A DNA stretch of 64,000 nucleotides, taken from Zygnema cylindricum (taxonomy: Eukaryota; Streptophyta; Zygnematophyceae; Zygnematales; Zygnemataceae). The position numbers and the translations under genes were made by a program. The stretch lies in NCBI GenBank assembly GCA_037447655.1, contig JBBHKE010000589.1, positions 186,001 to 250,000 on the forward strand, written 5' to 3'. Positions 1 to 12,100 of the stretch are shown here, one piece after another (position 1 is the first letter of the stretch; every line of letters begins with the position of its first letter). The notes below the pieces were generated by a model. The model did not search any database. It was not told where the DNA came from and saw only the letters and a program-made list of their open reading frames with translations.

Positions 1-240
1 AAACGTGGTTGTTGGATGAATATGTGCGAACGTGATATTTGACAACCCGATTTGATCCATTTTTAGACCGCACATTCTCATGCGTCCGCGGCTGCTAAAC
101 AAAATGAATTGTACTTTTTCACTTAATAGGTACGTTTTTGTACGGTTGAACTCTGACCGCACACCACACTATTTACATATATATTAGTGTACATATAATA
201 TAATACATAATAGTGTAAATAGTGACAAAATGTACCTGGA
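1..240. repeat. Partial long-form TA-MITE, cut by the window edge
   Basis: This stretch matches the interior of the long-form MITEs at 27004-27550 and 28001-28544 (the latter in reverse), including the block around CGCACATTCTCATGCGTCC at about 69-87 and the following GTACTTTTTCACTTAA segment. No terminal repeat is visible because the element continues to the left of the window. No coding sequence is seen. Confidence 0.6.
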
Positions 241-301
241 GTCTGTTTTTTCCCTGTTGAACAAATTTGACGTCGACTATGTGTTGGGCACATCGCCTTT
301 A

Positions 302-1248
302 GGGTACGTCCCCATGTATTAAAGTATATACTTTTCTCTATCTTTTTGCCCTAAAATTCATGGAACTTTGACAAAAACTTTAGCCGCACGAAATTTTTTT
401 TTTTACCAAAGTAAATTAAACGTCAATTCATACTTTGGATGTACAGCGTGTTTGTCGTCATGTGAACGCATTTTGGCGTTTTCCCCTTTTCGACCCCCGG
501 GCAAGAGAATCCAGCCCAAAAAAAAGCTTTATCCAAAATCACCTCGAGGGGGTGATTCTAGTTCAAGTACCGCCCAAACAGCGAATGAAAAATGACCCAC
601 GCACGCGCCACAAGAGTGTGAAAATTTTAGGATGAGGGAGAGTCCTCGCTATTTTTCTTCGTGCCCGTCACGCGCATGTACGGAAAGAAATCTGCAGGTG
701 TCTCGGACCTCCACTTTCATTCATGGGGTCCTTTGCACAATTTTGCGTCGTCGTCGCCTCTCCCCTCTCCCTCTCACACCATCGCTATGATCTCACACAT
801 TTAAGAATAAGAGACGACAATATTGGTATAAAATGAAAGATATTTTAAAAATATTATTTTTGACAATTTTTAGGTTTTTTTTTAATGGCAAGTCGAGCGA
901 GAAAAGTAGAAAAAACGAGATTGAAAAACCATGGCAAAAAGTTATTGAGTCAGTGACGTCGACGTTGTCACAAGTGAGCGTGACGTCACAATATCACCAA
1001 ACCCTAAACATCTACGATTTCACAAAAATCTAGACGTCTACAACTGTCGTTGTTTTTGTTGGCGTCACCAATCGTCGAAAGTTTCGTAGTCGCCTTCAAT
1101 CGTCATAAGCTGTACCTACGTCTACAACCGTCACATTCCAAAGTTCCGATTTCATTTTCGCACATTGGAACCCTCCTCAAAGTAGTATAGAGAATCCTTA
1201 CTACAGTCCAAAATACTTTATCAAAGTACCGATTACATGGGGACGTAC
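302..1248. mobile_element. E1 inverted-repeat element, copy 1 (non-coding)
   Basis: The left end GGGTACGTCCCCATGTA (302-318) is the inverse of TACATGGGGACGTAC at the right end (1234-1248). The last bases of the right end lie beyond the inserted hAT element, at 4290-4299, so the two parts form one element of about 957 bp. A second copy at 27735-29230 follows it closely throughout. The direct repeat TCGCCTTTA lies at the left edge and at about 4304-4312. It could be a target duplication, but the right copy is about 4 bp away from the terminal repeat. No transposase is seen. Confidence 0.75.
568..569. other. Empty TA site homologous to a filled MITE site
   Basis: In this E1 copy the local sequence is TTCAAG-TA-CCGCCCAAAC. 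In the other E1 copy the same place carries a MITE (28001-28544) flanked by TA on both sides, followed by CTGCCCAAAC. This is a paralogous empty site. Confidence 0.8.
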
Positions 1249-1740
1249 CATAGTTGTTCAAATCGCGCGATTTTTTCCTTTTTTGCGATTGAAACGTATA
1301 ATTCGTGACTTTTGAAAAAATCGTAAAAAAACGTGTAATGTAAACTGAAACTGAAATTTTACGGAAACTTGTAAACTAATTACTGTAACTATGCATTTTT
1401 TTACGGATACGTACAGAATAAAACAGGAAATATGCGTCGCACTTATTGGTACTTTTTTTTCAGTGAACTGAATAGAAATACCACGGAAGTTGTACGTTGT
1501 ATAATTGAAAATGTACGGACATTTTTGAAAAGAGACATTGAACGTCACAATAATTTCGTGCGTTCACTTTCAAATTTGTACAGGCGTCTTCTTCAATTTT
1601 TTCTGAAAGAAAACTCCATGGAACTTTGAAAACGAAACCGCGAGGAAGCCGCTTCCGCATGTCCTACCCTCCTCCCTCCCAAGCTTTTTATTATCCTCGC
1701 CTACGGACTTTGACAAAAGCAATCATGCCCAGAAATCGAG

Positions 1741-3783
1741 GAGAGGAGTGGGAGCACGTGAAGGCTGCAGACGGTGGGATTCTTCTGGCCAACCGACCGA
1801 TTATGCATCTGTATTTATTGCAACTTCGAATATAACGCCCAAGCGACGAGGATTAAAAATCATCTCCTTGGAAACGTACAAAATGCAGGGATTAAAGCCT
1901 GCGCAATGTGCCCAGATGAGGTGAAGGAGGAGTTCAGTGCATCGGAAATCCAAAAATCTGCAACTTCCTCTCAAAAACGTGTAATTTTCGACTTGGATGA
2001 TCTCACCAGCAATTTTCCACCGATTCCTAGTCCCCAGTAAGAAGGGTGCAGACTAGAATACAAAATGCTTTTAATAGGCGTAATAAGAAAGAGGTCGATT
2101 TAGCATGGGCCACAGCTTTCTTCGCCAATGGATTGCCATTCCAATTTGTAGAGGATCCATGTTTCAAGGCAGCGGTGAATAAGACCGGTGTCCTAGGAGG
2201 ATCTTACAAGTTACCAATCCGTAGTGCAATGAGAAATCGTCTCCTGTTAGAGACCAAGGCGAAGGTGAAGAAATATTTAGCAAGTTACGAGGTCATCGGT
2301 GCCACGATCACGTCACGGGTGGACAGCAACCGACGATTAACCTCTCCTAAATATTTTAGCTGTCACCCCGAAAGGTGACATATTTTTGACGGCGGAAGAC
2401 ACCATTGGGCATATTAAGGACGCCGACTTCATATGTTAGGTGTTGGAGAAGGGAGTGTTTGCTATAGGGGTGGAGAATGTGGTGCAAAAAGAATCTCTGA
2501 ATTTGCTCCCTTGAGCAGTAAGTTATGGAGGGTCAAAGTTGACCTTTTGTACAGAAGCTCTCTGGGAGAGAGGGTCCTATCTCCTAATTTTTCTAAGTCC
2601 TATCTCTCTCACAAACTTTATCTATCGATGTACGAAGCCAATCAGATTACTCTTTTGTACACAAAAGTACAGCTGCCGGTGTACTTTTTGTACGGACATT
2701 GTACGACATGGCCTAAATGTCGACACATGTCACATCCGGATTCGGTGCCGTAATCTCCGGAGATACCACGATCCAATGTAATTTTGCCACGTGTCATCCG
2801 ATGTGGGGATGACCACAAACCGCCAAAATCCTCCTCCGCGATCTCGGCGTTAATTCCGGCCGTCCGATTAAATTAAACATTTAATTGTAGCCGTAATAAA
2901 TAAATGTTTACTTATTTATAGGGAAACCAATGTACATGATAGAGGGGGCTAAGGTTAGGGGCCACATTCTTAGCACGGAGTTTTGGGTTAGAGTGAGTGA
3001 AGATGTGTCAATTTTAGAACCGGTGGTAAGGTTGATGAGAGAATGCGACAAAGGTGGCCCGAATGTGGGGAAGGTTTACCACGGTTTTTACGTGATTGGT
3101 CAGTTTTTGGATAATTTAGCTTGCGCTGGAGGAGGTAATATTCAGGAGTGTATGCAGACTTTGGAAGAGTTGAAGACGGCTTAGGTGGCGAGGTGGAAGA
3201 TGGCCTACAACCCGATTTATGCGACCGGTTTTGTACTCGATCCGGAGTATCAGAATCTTGTATATGGGCAACGTACTAACTCGACAGTTATATACAGTTT
3301 TGAGATAATGTTGTAGATGATGCTTCCAAATGTGGAGGAGATAGAAGAAGCCCACATGCAGTTATCAAAATATAGACTCTTTGAGGGAGTTTTTGGTAGG
3401 GAAATGACAAAATCTTGTCCAAAGGAAATGCCGATGTGAAAGTGGTGGCATGACTTTGGCCATGCCACTCCATGCCACTCCTATCTTGTAGAAGGTTGCA
3501 ACAAATATTCTTGCGCAATGCTCAGTTGCAGGCTCTTGTGAGCGTAATTGGTCAACATATGACCATATACACTCAAAAAAAAGAAATAGATTAACGGCTA
3601 AAAGGGGTAATGACCTGGTATGGGTTTTCACTAATCTCAGACTGTTAAAGAAAGCTAAGGGTGTTAGCTATGAAGAGAGCATGGTGGCATGGGAAGTAGA
3701 GGAAGGGGAAGTAGGGCAAGAGGGTTCGGATGAAGACATCATGGACGTTGATGTAGGGGAAGAGGATTTAGAGTTGAGATAGA
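1741..3783 (+). pseudogene. Broken hAT-family transposase (BED, DUF659-like, C-terminal dimerisation region)
   Basis: Three regions of a plant hAT transposase are recognisable in + frames that shift. At 1750-1930 there is a BED-type zinc finger (WEHVKAADGG, then CIYCNFEYNAQATRIKNHLLG and CAMCPDEV). At 2064-2290 there is a DUF659-like segment (AWATAFFANGLPFQFVEDP). At 3440-3780 there is the C-terminal hAT domain (WWHDFGHATP, then SSCERNWSTY, HSKKRNRL, LVWVFTNLRLLKK). Between them, 2930-3270 encodes a stretch resembling the part before the dimerisation domain (KVYHGFYVIGQ). Several frameshifts and in-frame stops, an inserted LTR fragment at about 2486-2930 and missing conserved residues show that it is not functional. 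Assignment rests on motif recognition. Confidence 0.85.
2486..2930 (-). repeat. Copia LTR fragment inside the hAT transposase
   Basis: This segment matches 62671-63115 closely along its length. Shared parts include AGTTATGGAGGGTCAAAG, CTCTCTGGGAGAGAGGGTCC, GCTGCCGGTGTACTTTTTG and CCACGTGTCATCCGATGTGG. The matching region is the middle of a minus-strand LTR related to element B. The fragment interrupts the transposase after GVENVVQ in the reading frame. It lacks LTR termini, so it is a partial copy or a decayed solo LTR. Confidence 0.75.
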
Positions 3784-4299
3784 CGAAAAAGATGTTTTTT
3801 TTTTTATTAATGTGATTGATCTTTTTAAAATATATTGTTTTTTCTATGTCGTGCAAATGGCTGAATGTGAAAAATGTCATTTGTTCTTGGTCTGTAATTT
3901 TTTTTTTGGAGTAATGCGTTATCTGCGAGATAGAGAAAGACAGAAGGCGACCATGTCTGTCTGTCAGATAGGCTCGGACAGACGAAATTTCATAAAAGTT
4001 TACCTTCGTGGCGTTCGAACCCGTGTGCGTCAAGTCCGTAGCGTACCCTAAGGTGGACGATTGGACTACCACTTGGTGAAGAAGTTCCGAACCAGCATAA
4101 AGTGTGATAAAAATATAAAGAGATTTTTGTCTTACCGCTCATTTAACTGAAAAAAACTTCAAACTGCGTTATATGTAATAGTTTTTTGTTTTTTTATGTA
4201 CGGAATTTTTTGCGATTTGATCAAAAGGTTCAATGCGTTTGTTACGTATAATTCGTCACGTTTTGCACTAATCGCCGTGAACAACTATGGGACGTACCC

Positions 4300-4640
4300 T
4301 TATTCGCCTTTAATAAAATAGGGATTTTACGTGTAAAATGCGTGACTGTACTTTTGAACGCGTGCAAACGCTATATCCAGTAGCCTCGCATTTTAGGCAT
4401 ATTATAACAGAATACACGTATCATACGAATGTATACAGAGATACCAGATATAGAGTTTCGACGGTAACGTACGAATGCCGTACAATAAGACTTACCGTTA
4501 TGAACGTGCACAGTACTCAACATAGGAAGTAAATCTGTCGAAGTAGTAACAAACTGATTGTCGAAATAGCTCGTCAAGAAAACTGCATTAAATCATGTCG
4601 GAGATGCCCTTAGTGTTCTATGTTTAATTGTTGTTTACTT
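4300..4640. other. Intergenic, nothing recognised
   Basis: This is AT-rich DNA between the E1/hAT composite and the GC-rich promoter of the bromodomain gene. No convincing reading frame, RNA gene or repeat end was seen. Confidence 0.5.
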
Positions 4641-4887
4641 TAATTCAGGCTTGGCGGTGTATGCAGCGTTTTCACGTGCCAACTCGACGCGGCAGCAGCG
4701 CTTGCAACCCCTCGCTATGGGAACCTGCGTGGAAGTGGATCCGTTGTTTTGAAAGAGCGGACCAGCTGCGAGCGCTTACCCAGAAATGCCAAAACGAAAT
4801 CGCTGCAGGCCGTCCGATCCTGCTTGTATCTTCAAAAGACCAACGGTGGTCGTTTCAAGCGGAGGTCTTCTCGGAGCCCCCCCGCCA

Positions 4888-4894
4888 TATAAAT
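4888..4894 (+). promoter_or_regulatory. Candidate TATA box of the bromodomain gene
   Basis: TATAAAT lies in a GC-rich island (about 4660-5030) that contrasts with the AT-rich surroundings, 1.2 kb before the first coding ATG. A transcription start near 4918-4925 would be expected. The reading frame across 4628-5302 has no recognisable protein content and is probably chance in GC-rich promoter/leader DNA. This is inference from composition and spacing. Confidence 0.45.
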
Positions 4895-5146
4895 CTGGCA
4901 GCGCAACACAAGAAATCATCGCCGCCGTCTGCTGTTTCTGGAAGTTTCGTCCGACTGTCGCCTGCCATCGTCCTTCTTTTCTTCCCTAGCTTGCAGCGAG
5001 GCGGGCAGGAAATCAAATCTGTCGCACAGCTCTACCAATTTGCGCTCGATTCTTTTTTTGGAACCCTACTTTTAAACACCAAAAAATTAGGGCAAAAACT
5101 TGGAAGGGAGCATGAGTGGAAGGGAGTTGGAAAGGTCAACACCTTA

Positions 5147-6070
5147 GTAAGTATGTTAGTGGCTAGAGGTGCTTCCTTAAGCTTGTGTTCGTCAAAGATT
5201 ACACTGGAGACTGGTTCATTGGGTGCTTTTCCCCTTTTTTGTATAGTGGTTGAGGTAGACATTATCACACAGGTGCGACTTCAGATCTATAAATTTTCCT
5301 GAGTATTATTTTTCCCCCAAGAGATTAGTTTGATTCCGTAGTGTCTCATAACACTGGCGAATTTCCCTACCACTGGCTCTGCCTCACGGCGCATGGATCA
5401 CACCTCTAAAGCACAGGTAGTTAAGGCCTGACAGTCTCCTCTTTACTTCGCCATGTGGTGGATTCAGCTAAAAGCAGAGTTACCCGTTGATGAAGTGAAA
5501 CACAGTATAAGGAGAGCTGGATGCGCCTCTGCACTACTATTTTCTGAAGCATACAGTAATGATGGTGCGTGAATCTAGGGTTTCAAGCTCTGCATGGGCT
5601 AAAGAGACGATAAGGCTTTAGATTGGAAGAAAGTATATCCTAACGTCATAAAAAGCCTAGCCTAAGTAATGACCAGGACTCAGTTCCTGATGTACGAAGG
5701 AAAGAAGCCAATTGCATATGCAGGGATTCCAGATGGTTTTTGAACTGGTGGTTTTCATGGATATGAATCTTCACAATTAAATATGCCCATATCTTGTAGA
5801 GTTCCATATGTCTGTCGTGATCTTTATGAATACAACGGTTTACTAGAGTTAGCCGTATTTATAGGCATCTTAACAACACACTTATCTTTCTTGCCGGAAG
5901 ATATGGTGAAACATAAATAGGTGCTGTTTAATGACAACATGGATCTAGCATTTACGACTCGGAAACTTCATCCTGATAGGCCTTGTACCCTGTGTTGATG
6001 TTTCTGTCTTCAACCTGATAGGCCTTGTACCCTGCAATGTTTTTTGTCTTTGTTTCTGATGTCTAAACAG
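5147..6070 (+). other. Possible leader intron of the bromodomain gene
   Basis: A strong donor GTAAGT starts at 5147, downstream of the candidate TATA box. A good acceptor (CTGATGTCTAAACAG) ends at 6070, 42 bases before the first coding ATG. Removing the interval would join a leader of about 230 bases to the coding exon. There is no coding signal inside. cDNA would decide this. Confidence 0.4.
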
Positions 6071-6084
6071 CGATTGGCTTCTTG

Positions 6085-6108
6085 ATGGGAAGTGCAGAGG
6101 ACAACTAA
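6085..6108 (+). promoter_or_regulatory. Seven-codon upstream ORF ahead of the bromodomain start
   Basis: ATG at 6085 opens seven sense codons and stops with TAA at 6106-6108, only four bases before the first main-frame ATG (6113). If the leader is spliced as proposed, it is in the mRNA and could lower initiation at 6113 in favour of the ATG at 6143, which has the better context (A at -3, G at +4). Confidence 0.4.
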
Positions 6109-6112
6109 GCAC

Positions 6113-9100
6113 ATGACTGCCGATGTGACTTCCAATAGCACGATGGCGCCTTCTATTTTGGATCCTCCCAAGCGTAATGAAGTCATTTTGACAAGAGAGG
6201 AAGCGCAGAAGAAAAAACCTCCAAAGGGCTATGCGTATGTCCCTGTGCGTCCTGCTGGTGCTTCATCAAATCTGTCTTCTGATGCAGTTGGCGACTCAGA
6301 AGGGAGGAGAACGCGGCACAGTCAGTTGAAAAGGCTTGATAGTACCGGCTCTGCGCGTTTTGATGTGAATTCTGTTTCAGCTGATCAGAAAGCACATGCT
6401 CCTGAAGGTAGAGACAAGGGAAAGGATGGTACAATTGTAGGGTCCCAAGAAGCTGTAGTAGAAGACTCTCGTGGTTCTAAACGGAAGTCAATGAGTCTCA
6501 ATGTAGATCCGCCTAGGGGAGATGAACAAGATGATGAGGCAGATCCGGGGCCAGCAGGAAGTGGAGATGGAGGGATTTCAGCTGAGGAGAGGAAGAGAAA
6601 AAAAGAAGAAAAGAGAAGGAAACGGGAAAAATTACGTGAAGAGTTAAAAAGGATAATGGCAGTGAATGCAAAAATTGAAGAGCGAGAACAGGAGTTGAGG
6701 ACGAGGGCAACAGCCTCAGCTAGTGAATCTGCTGGTGAAAGTCGCAAGCGGACGCATATTGCTGAAAATGGAGGGGCAGGTACAAGGGAAGGCAAGAACA
6801 ATGGTAAATGGGTTCCTAATATCACTGTCGACATTCCCCTGCGTGAGGAAGGCGGTTATGGAGAAACTGCTCAAAGTGAAGCCGTCTCCGGGGTGCCTGA
6901 GATGACGCGACAGATGAGCCTGCAGTTCTCAGATGCTACTCCTGGGACCGCAGGGAAGGAGAAGAGGACGCCGAAAGCAAATTCGGCTTACATCAACCCG
7001 GATTTTGTTTCAGGCCGGGACAAGCTCCCACCTCCAGAGAAGCAAAAACCTAAGGTGGCGGGGCTGAAACGGGGTGGAAAAATTGCAGAGTCACGGATTG
7101 CCAAACGGCAGAAGTCTGAAGCGGCGCATGCAAAGAGAATGGCCGAGGTCATGAAGTCTTGTGGAGCACTGCTGAAGCGCTTGCTTGCTCATAAGTGGGC
7201 TTGGGTTTTTGATAAGCCTGTGGACGTTGTTAAACTGAAGCTGCCTGATTATTTTCAAGTTATCAAGCAACCTATGGATCTTGGAACGGTTGACAATAAG
7301 CTGAAACAGGGACAGTATGAACATCCTTCTGAGTTTTCTAATGACGTTAGGCTAGTTTTCAGTAACGCTATGACTTACAACCCTCGCACCAATGACGTAC
7401 ATGTCATGGCTGATGAGATGCGGAAGATGTTTGAAAGCTCATACAAGAAGATAGCAGAGAAGATCAAAGAGGATGAGGTGAAGAGCTTGGAAGAGGAGGA
7501 GGATGTGACTGCAGATAAGAAGGAGGTGCAAGAGTTACATCGTCGGCTGAAGAAGTTAGAATCGCAGGTAGAAATGAAGGAGAAGAAGCCTCAACCAGCT
7601 CCCGTCAGACCCGGTGTGAGAACTCCTGCACTTCCTAAGCCGAAGAAGGAAGATACTGAAAAGAGACCGATGACGTTTGAGGAGAAGCGGAAGCTCAGCG
7701 TGAATCTGGGGAAGTTACCTGGTGATAAACTTGGTCGCATTGTTCAGATAATATCTTCAAACCAGCCAAATCTTAGTCACGAAGATGATGAGATTGAGTT
7801 GGATATCGATTCCATGGATAATGATACATTATGGGAATTAGAGAGGTATGTAGCCAACGTGATGAAGAGCAAAAACAAGGGTAAGCGGAAAGCTGGAGAA
7901 GACGATCAGCAGTGGATGCAATCAACACCAGTAAGTACTGGCTATTTTAGGGCTCTATCATATTGGTAAAAGATTAGATGTCTTATGTTTTGACAAAGAG
8001 TATCTCTGCATTTGAAGTGAAGGAGGCCAACTTTATGTGCTTCTAATATGTGAAAATGGTGTTCACTAGCTCTCTAGGTTTCTGCCTCCGTTCCTGCCTG
8101 TGTTTCTTGGTCTTTGCCTCACTTAGGGTTTTCAATATTTGTTCATCGGTGTTCTTCCTGTTGAGAACTCGTGGTTGGGATAGGGCTCACTGGTTTCTAC
8201 TATTGTTGTCATGTGTAGGTGACTAATTGTCCTGTTTCTTTACAAAAAAATCTCTGCGTTGTGTGTCAAGGAAGCCAAGGTTATGTGCTCGTAATGGTTG
8301 AAAATGGTGTTCACTTGTTTTTTAGGTCTTTGCATCTATTTCCTGGTTTTTGCCTCACTTAGGGTTTTCTGTACTTGTTTGATGGTGTTTTTTTTGATGA
8401 GAACTCATATTTGGAATAAGGCTCACCAATTTCTATTGTTGTTGACATGTGCAGGCCTCACAACCCCTGCCTGCAAAGAAAAGAGGTAGGACACAGACTT
8501 TGTGTATGAGACGTGTCGGTGTTGGTATAGCTCTCTCTGTGTTTCTATGACAGATGCATGGTAGAGCAAAACTCATCTTCTTTTGCTCTGCTTGATATGC
8601 CTATCATATTATTCTCATCTTCAGGCTTGTGTTTTGGCAGGTGAAGGTGAAGATGAAGTTGACATCGGTGATGATCAGCCTACTGGACCAATTGCGCCTG
8701 TGGAAGTTGAAAAAGATACCAAGGATGCTCCAAGCAGTTCTGGAAGCTCAAGTAGTGATGATAGTGGCTCTTCTTCTAGTGGTAATTCGACCCCCTGTCC
8801 AAATCTGTTTTGTTGTAGATTACTTTGTGGGGCAGATTGTTCTTTTCTATTAGAGGTTTGAGTTCTACTGCGATGTCAGTTATCTACTCATACAGGTGAT
8901 TGTGTTGGATATGGGTCAGTGTAATGCAGGACATAGTTGGCACTTTGGAACATCTTTACCGCAGAAATGTTCCGTTGCTGTGGTTGATGCAGCTGCAGCC
9001 TTTTTAAGTTTTCAATGTCATGTGCATGCAGGAAAGCTGTCTATGCAGGAATGGTGTTGACAAATCTTCTTGTGGCTGCAGATAGTGAATCAGGGAGTGG

Positions 9101-12100
9101 TTCTTCAGGAAGTGAATCAGAGGCCGATGAAGTACAATCTAAGGAAGGTGGTCTGGGAGCTTCTCGTGAAAAGGTATCGCAATGCTATCCCTTTTTATTA
9201 ATCAAAGCTGCTGAGATGAAAAACTACCTGTGCATTCAATTTCTTATATGCAGGTTCTGCAAAAACTTGTAAAGCTGAGGGGTTATTATAAACCGTGAGT
9301 ACATCTCCTTTGGTTTGCGATTTGTGTAGCCTTTGAAAAAACCAAGACGATAGTATTGTCTGTTGCCTGGCCTCGCAGCCAGTAGGCACCAGAGTAGATC
9401 ATGTTATCGGTTTAGCAGGAGAGATGAGCGTACAGGATGTTATCCTTGTGGTGTAGAAGAGCTGAAACTTTGTCGCTGCTTCGACCGCGGCTGCTGCTGC
9501 AGGAGGCTGCTGGTTCTGGGGCCGCAATCGAGCCGAAGGGCAGTCCGGCCGCCAAGACTGACGGTGCAAAAAGTGCGTGCTCTGAGCATGGGCTTGCGTG
9601 CCTAGCCATCACATAAAAAAACACGATTAAGATGTTGCTGGACTAACGTAGGGTCAAGTTATAGTTAGTGGTCTAGCCATCAAATAAGTTGACACGATCA
9701 GGGTATTTCTAAACTAACATAGGGTCAGGTTAGAGTCAGTGGTGTTGGGTTGAAGAACGATGTCATTTTGTCCCATTATCGGGTACGCCAGTAGGTTTTA
9801 TCCTGTTAGTGGAACCCCTCATCGCCAAACTTTGATGAAGGTAACCACTGCTGCGAATGTTATGTAGTAATGATTTTGTACGGGTTCCTTACTCGATTTT
9901 CAGAAGTAGCTGTTGCAGAATAACAGTGCTTTCTTTTGACGTCCAATAAGAGATTTAGTTCCATTGTTTGTCTGTATTTAAGGCTAGGCTGAGTTATTAT
10001 TCGGTTTACTGAGTTTGTTAAGAATGCTATGTCAGCTGACCTGTTTGTGGCTTTTTACAGGAGCCATAAGGTTTGCCGGAAATGAAGGAAGATTGGAAGA
10101 TGATGCAAGGAAGACATCATCTCCAGTTCTTCCTCCCGAGACTGCTGCCAAGGTGGATGCAGTAGCCAAAACTGCTGGTGGTATCAAATCCACGGACTCC
10201 TTGTCGAAGCCTGTTACAAGTGGAAAGTCCATTACTGCAGGTGTGGATATATGATGGTTCTGGTGGGGGATTTTGGCCCTTTATATATGGGTTTTCTAGT
10301 TTATCAATAGTAGAGGGTCTGGTCATGATCATGGTCTGTGGACCACATGGCATTAGGAAGTGCAGGACACCTTATTTATCTCGCTGGTGTTTGGATCCTG
10401 GTGTTAATGGCTCGATATAAAAAAACCAAAACAAAGTTTATTTAGATTTTGGGAACCCAAGGAGTAAAGCTTGTCAATGTACAGGAATGAAAAAAATCAC
10501 TTTTTAATCGTGACCTTGTTGTGTGAAGCTTTTTTACTCATTGCACTTCTCCATATCAATGACGGCCCTTATATGTTTTTAGCTGCTGAACAGTGCATCT
10601 CTGGGTGTAGAGCACTTTTGGGTCTAGATATTTTGCACCGGTCTTTAGCTGTGCCAAAAATCACATGGGCTAATTCCACACACCTTATGCTGACTTTTTT
10701 TAGATTATAATGTCACATCAGGTTTAGAAATGAAGAGACATTGCATTTTTTTCAACTGCATAATCTATCCAGAAATTAAAAGAGGATGGGAACGTTTCAG
10801 TCAGCTGTGTTGTCTGAAATCCATTTTTGTTTGCTCTGCATCTGTAGAACCTGCCTGCAAACCACCTGCAGAAGTGTCCCCAGTCCCAGCCCCGGTGCTT
10901 ACAGGCGAGGCTGCTACTCGTGCGGCACTCTTGCGGGGCAGATATGCTGATTCGATTTTAAATGCTCAAAAGAAAGCAAGTCTAGCTCCATCGAAGGTAT
11001 GTGGTGCATATTTCTATGTTTTTGAAAGGAATGGTAATGTCGAGGAAGGAGTTTTTTCTTTTATGATGGTTGGCTTTCAGAAGCATCAGGCATTTAACAG
11101 TGACTAATCCATATGTTGAATGGAACATGCTATTATTGATAGGATGTTGTTGTGAGAGTGCATCTGGTCCTTGGGTGTGTAGGATTCCATATGAATTGGG
11201 GACTTTAGAAATAATGGCCTTGACAATGACTCCCTGCTGAGAATGGAAGTGTGTGTTATTGCAGAGCGAAAGAATGGATCCAAAGAAAATTGAGGAAATG
11301 GAGAGGAAGCAGAAAGAAGGTATGTGTTGTTCCACGGTTGTGTTTTTTAGATGTGATGTCCTTGATAAATTTGAGATAACATCTCAGAGCTGGTTCAGCA
11401 GGAATGGAGAGTACACAGTTAATTTTTTTTGTTGGTGACATTAACCCAGTGCTGATTATTTTTGGCCCTTAAACTTAAAATATTGTTGTTAATCCTAATT
11501 TGTTTTTCTGAATGCTTGATTTTCTAGGTTGCCCATGTCATTCGCATCTAAATCATAACTAATACCACAATATAAGCTCCACGCTCTATACTTGTTAATG
11601 TGAGTAACGATTAACGGTGTACCATAGTTTTGATTAGTGGCTTTGACCTAAAATTATACTCTGGATATGATCTTGAAACAGAGCGTGCAAGGCTTGCAAA
11701 AGAAGCTCAGGCTGCCCAAGAGGCTCGAAGAAGGCAGGAGGAACTGGCTCAGAACGAATTGAGGAGGAAACGTGAGGCTGAGCGTGAAGCTGCACGGCGT
11801 GCCCTTCACGAAGTAAATCACATTTTTTCTTTGCTTTCCAAGCCATTCTTGGGACTGTCTTGGCTATTTTGCCCAGACCCTGTGTACAGTGCAGTTGGTT
11901 TATGTGCTGAATAGGATAATGACACATGCGATTAATGTCGCTACTGCCCAGGAGTCTCAGTAATGTTACAGGAAAGTGAAGGAATTGATTCATTTGTCTG
12001 TATGATTCCTGTGGAGTACTGTTGCTGGCCAGTAATGACAGAAATCTACGACAGTAATCTCATCTGTGTAATTACTTTGTAAGAAGAGGGGAAAAGTTTT

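Larger units (their letters stand above)
1249..4289 (+). mobile_element. hAT transposon, degenerate, with perfect 8-bp target duplication
   Basis: The ends are CATAGTTGTTCA (1249-1260) and TGAACAACTATG (4278-4289), a perfect 12-bp inverted repeat starting with CA, as in hAT elements. Immediately outside, GGACGTAC occurs at 1241-1248 and again at 4290-4297, an exact 8-bp target duplication typical of hAT. The duplicated bases belong to the right terminal repeat of E1, so the transposon landed inside E1. The subterminal regions on both sides also share an inverted GTATAATTCGT motif. The interior holds a broken hAT transposase and a piece of a copia LTR. Confidence 0.93.

Noticed and set aside
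4628-5302. A 224-codon open frame upstream of the bromodomain gene
   Set aside because: No recognisable domain, unlike codon pattern, and it covers the GC-rich probable promoter and leader.
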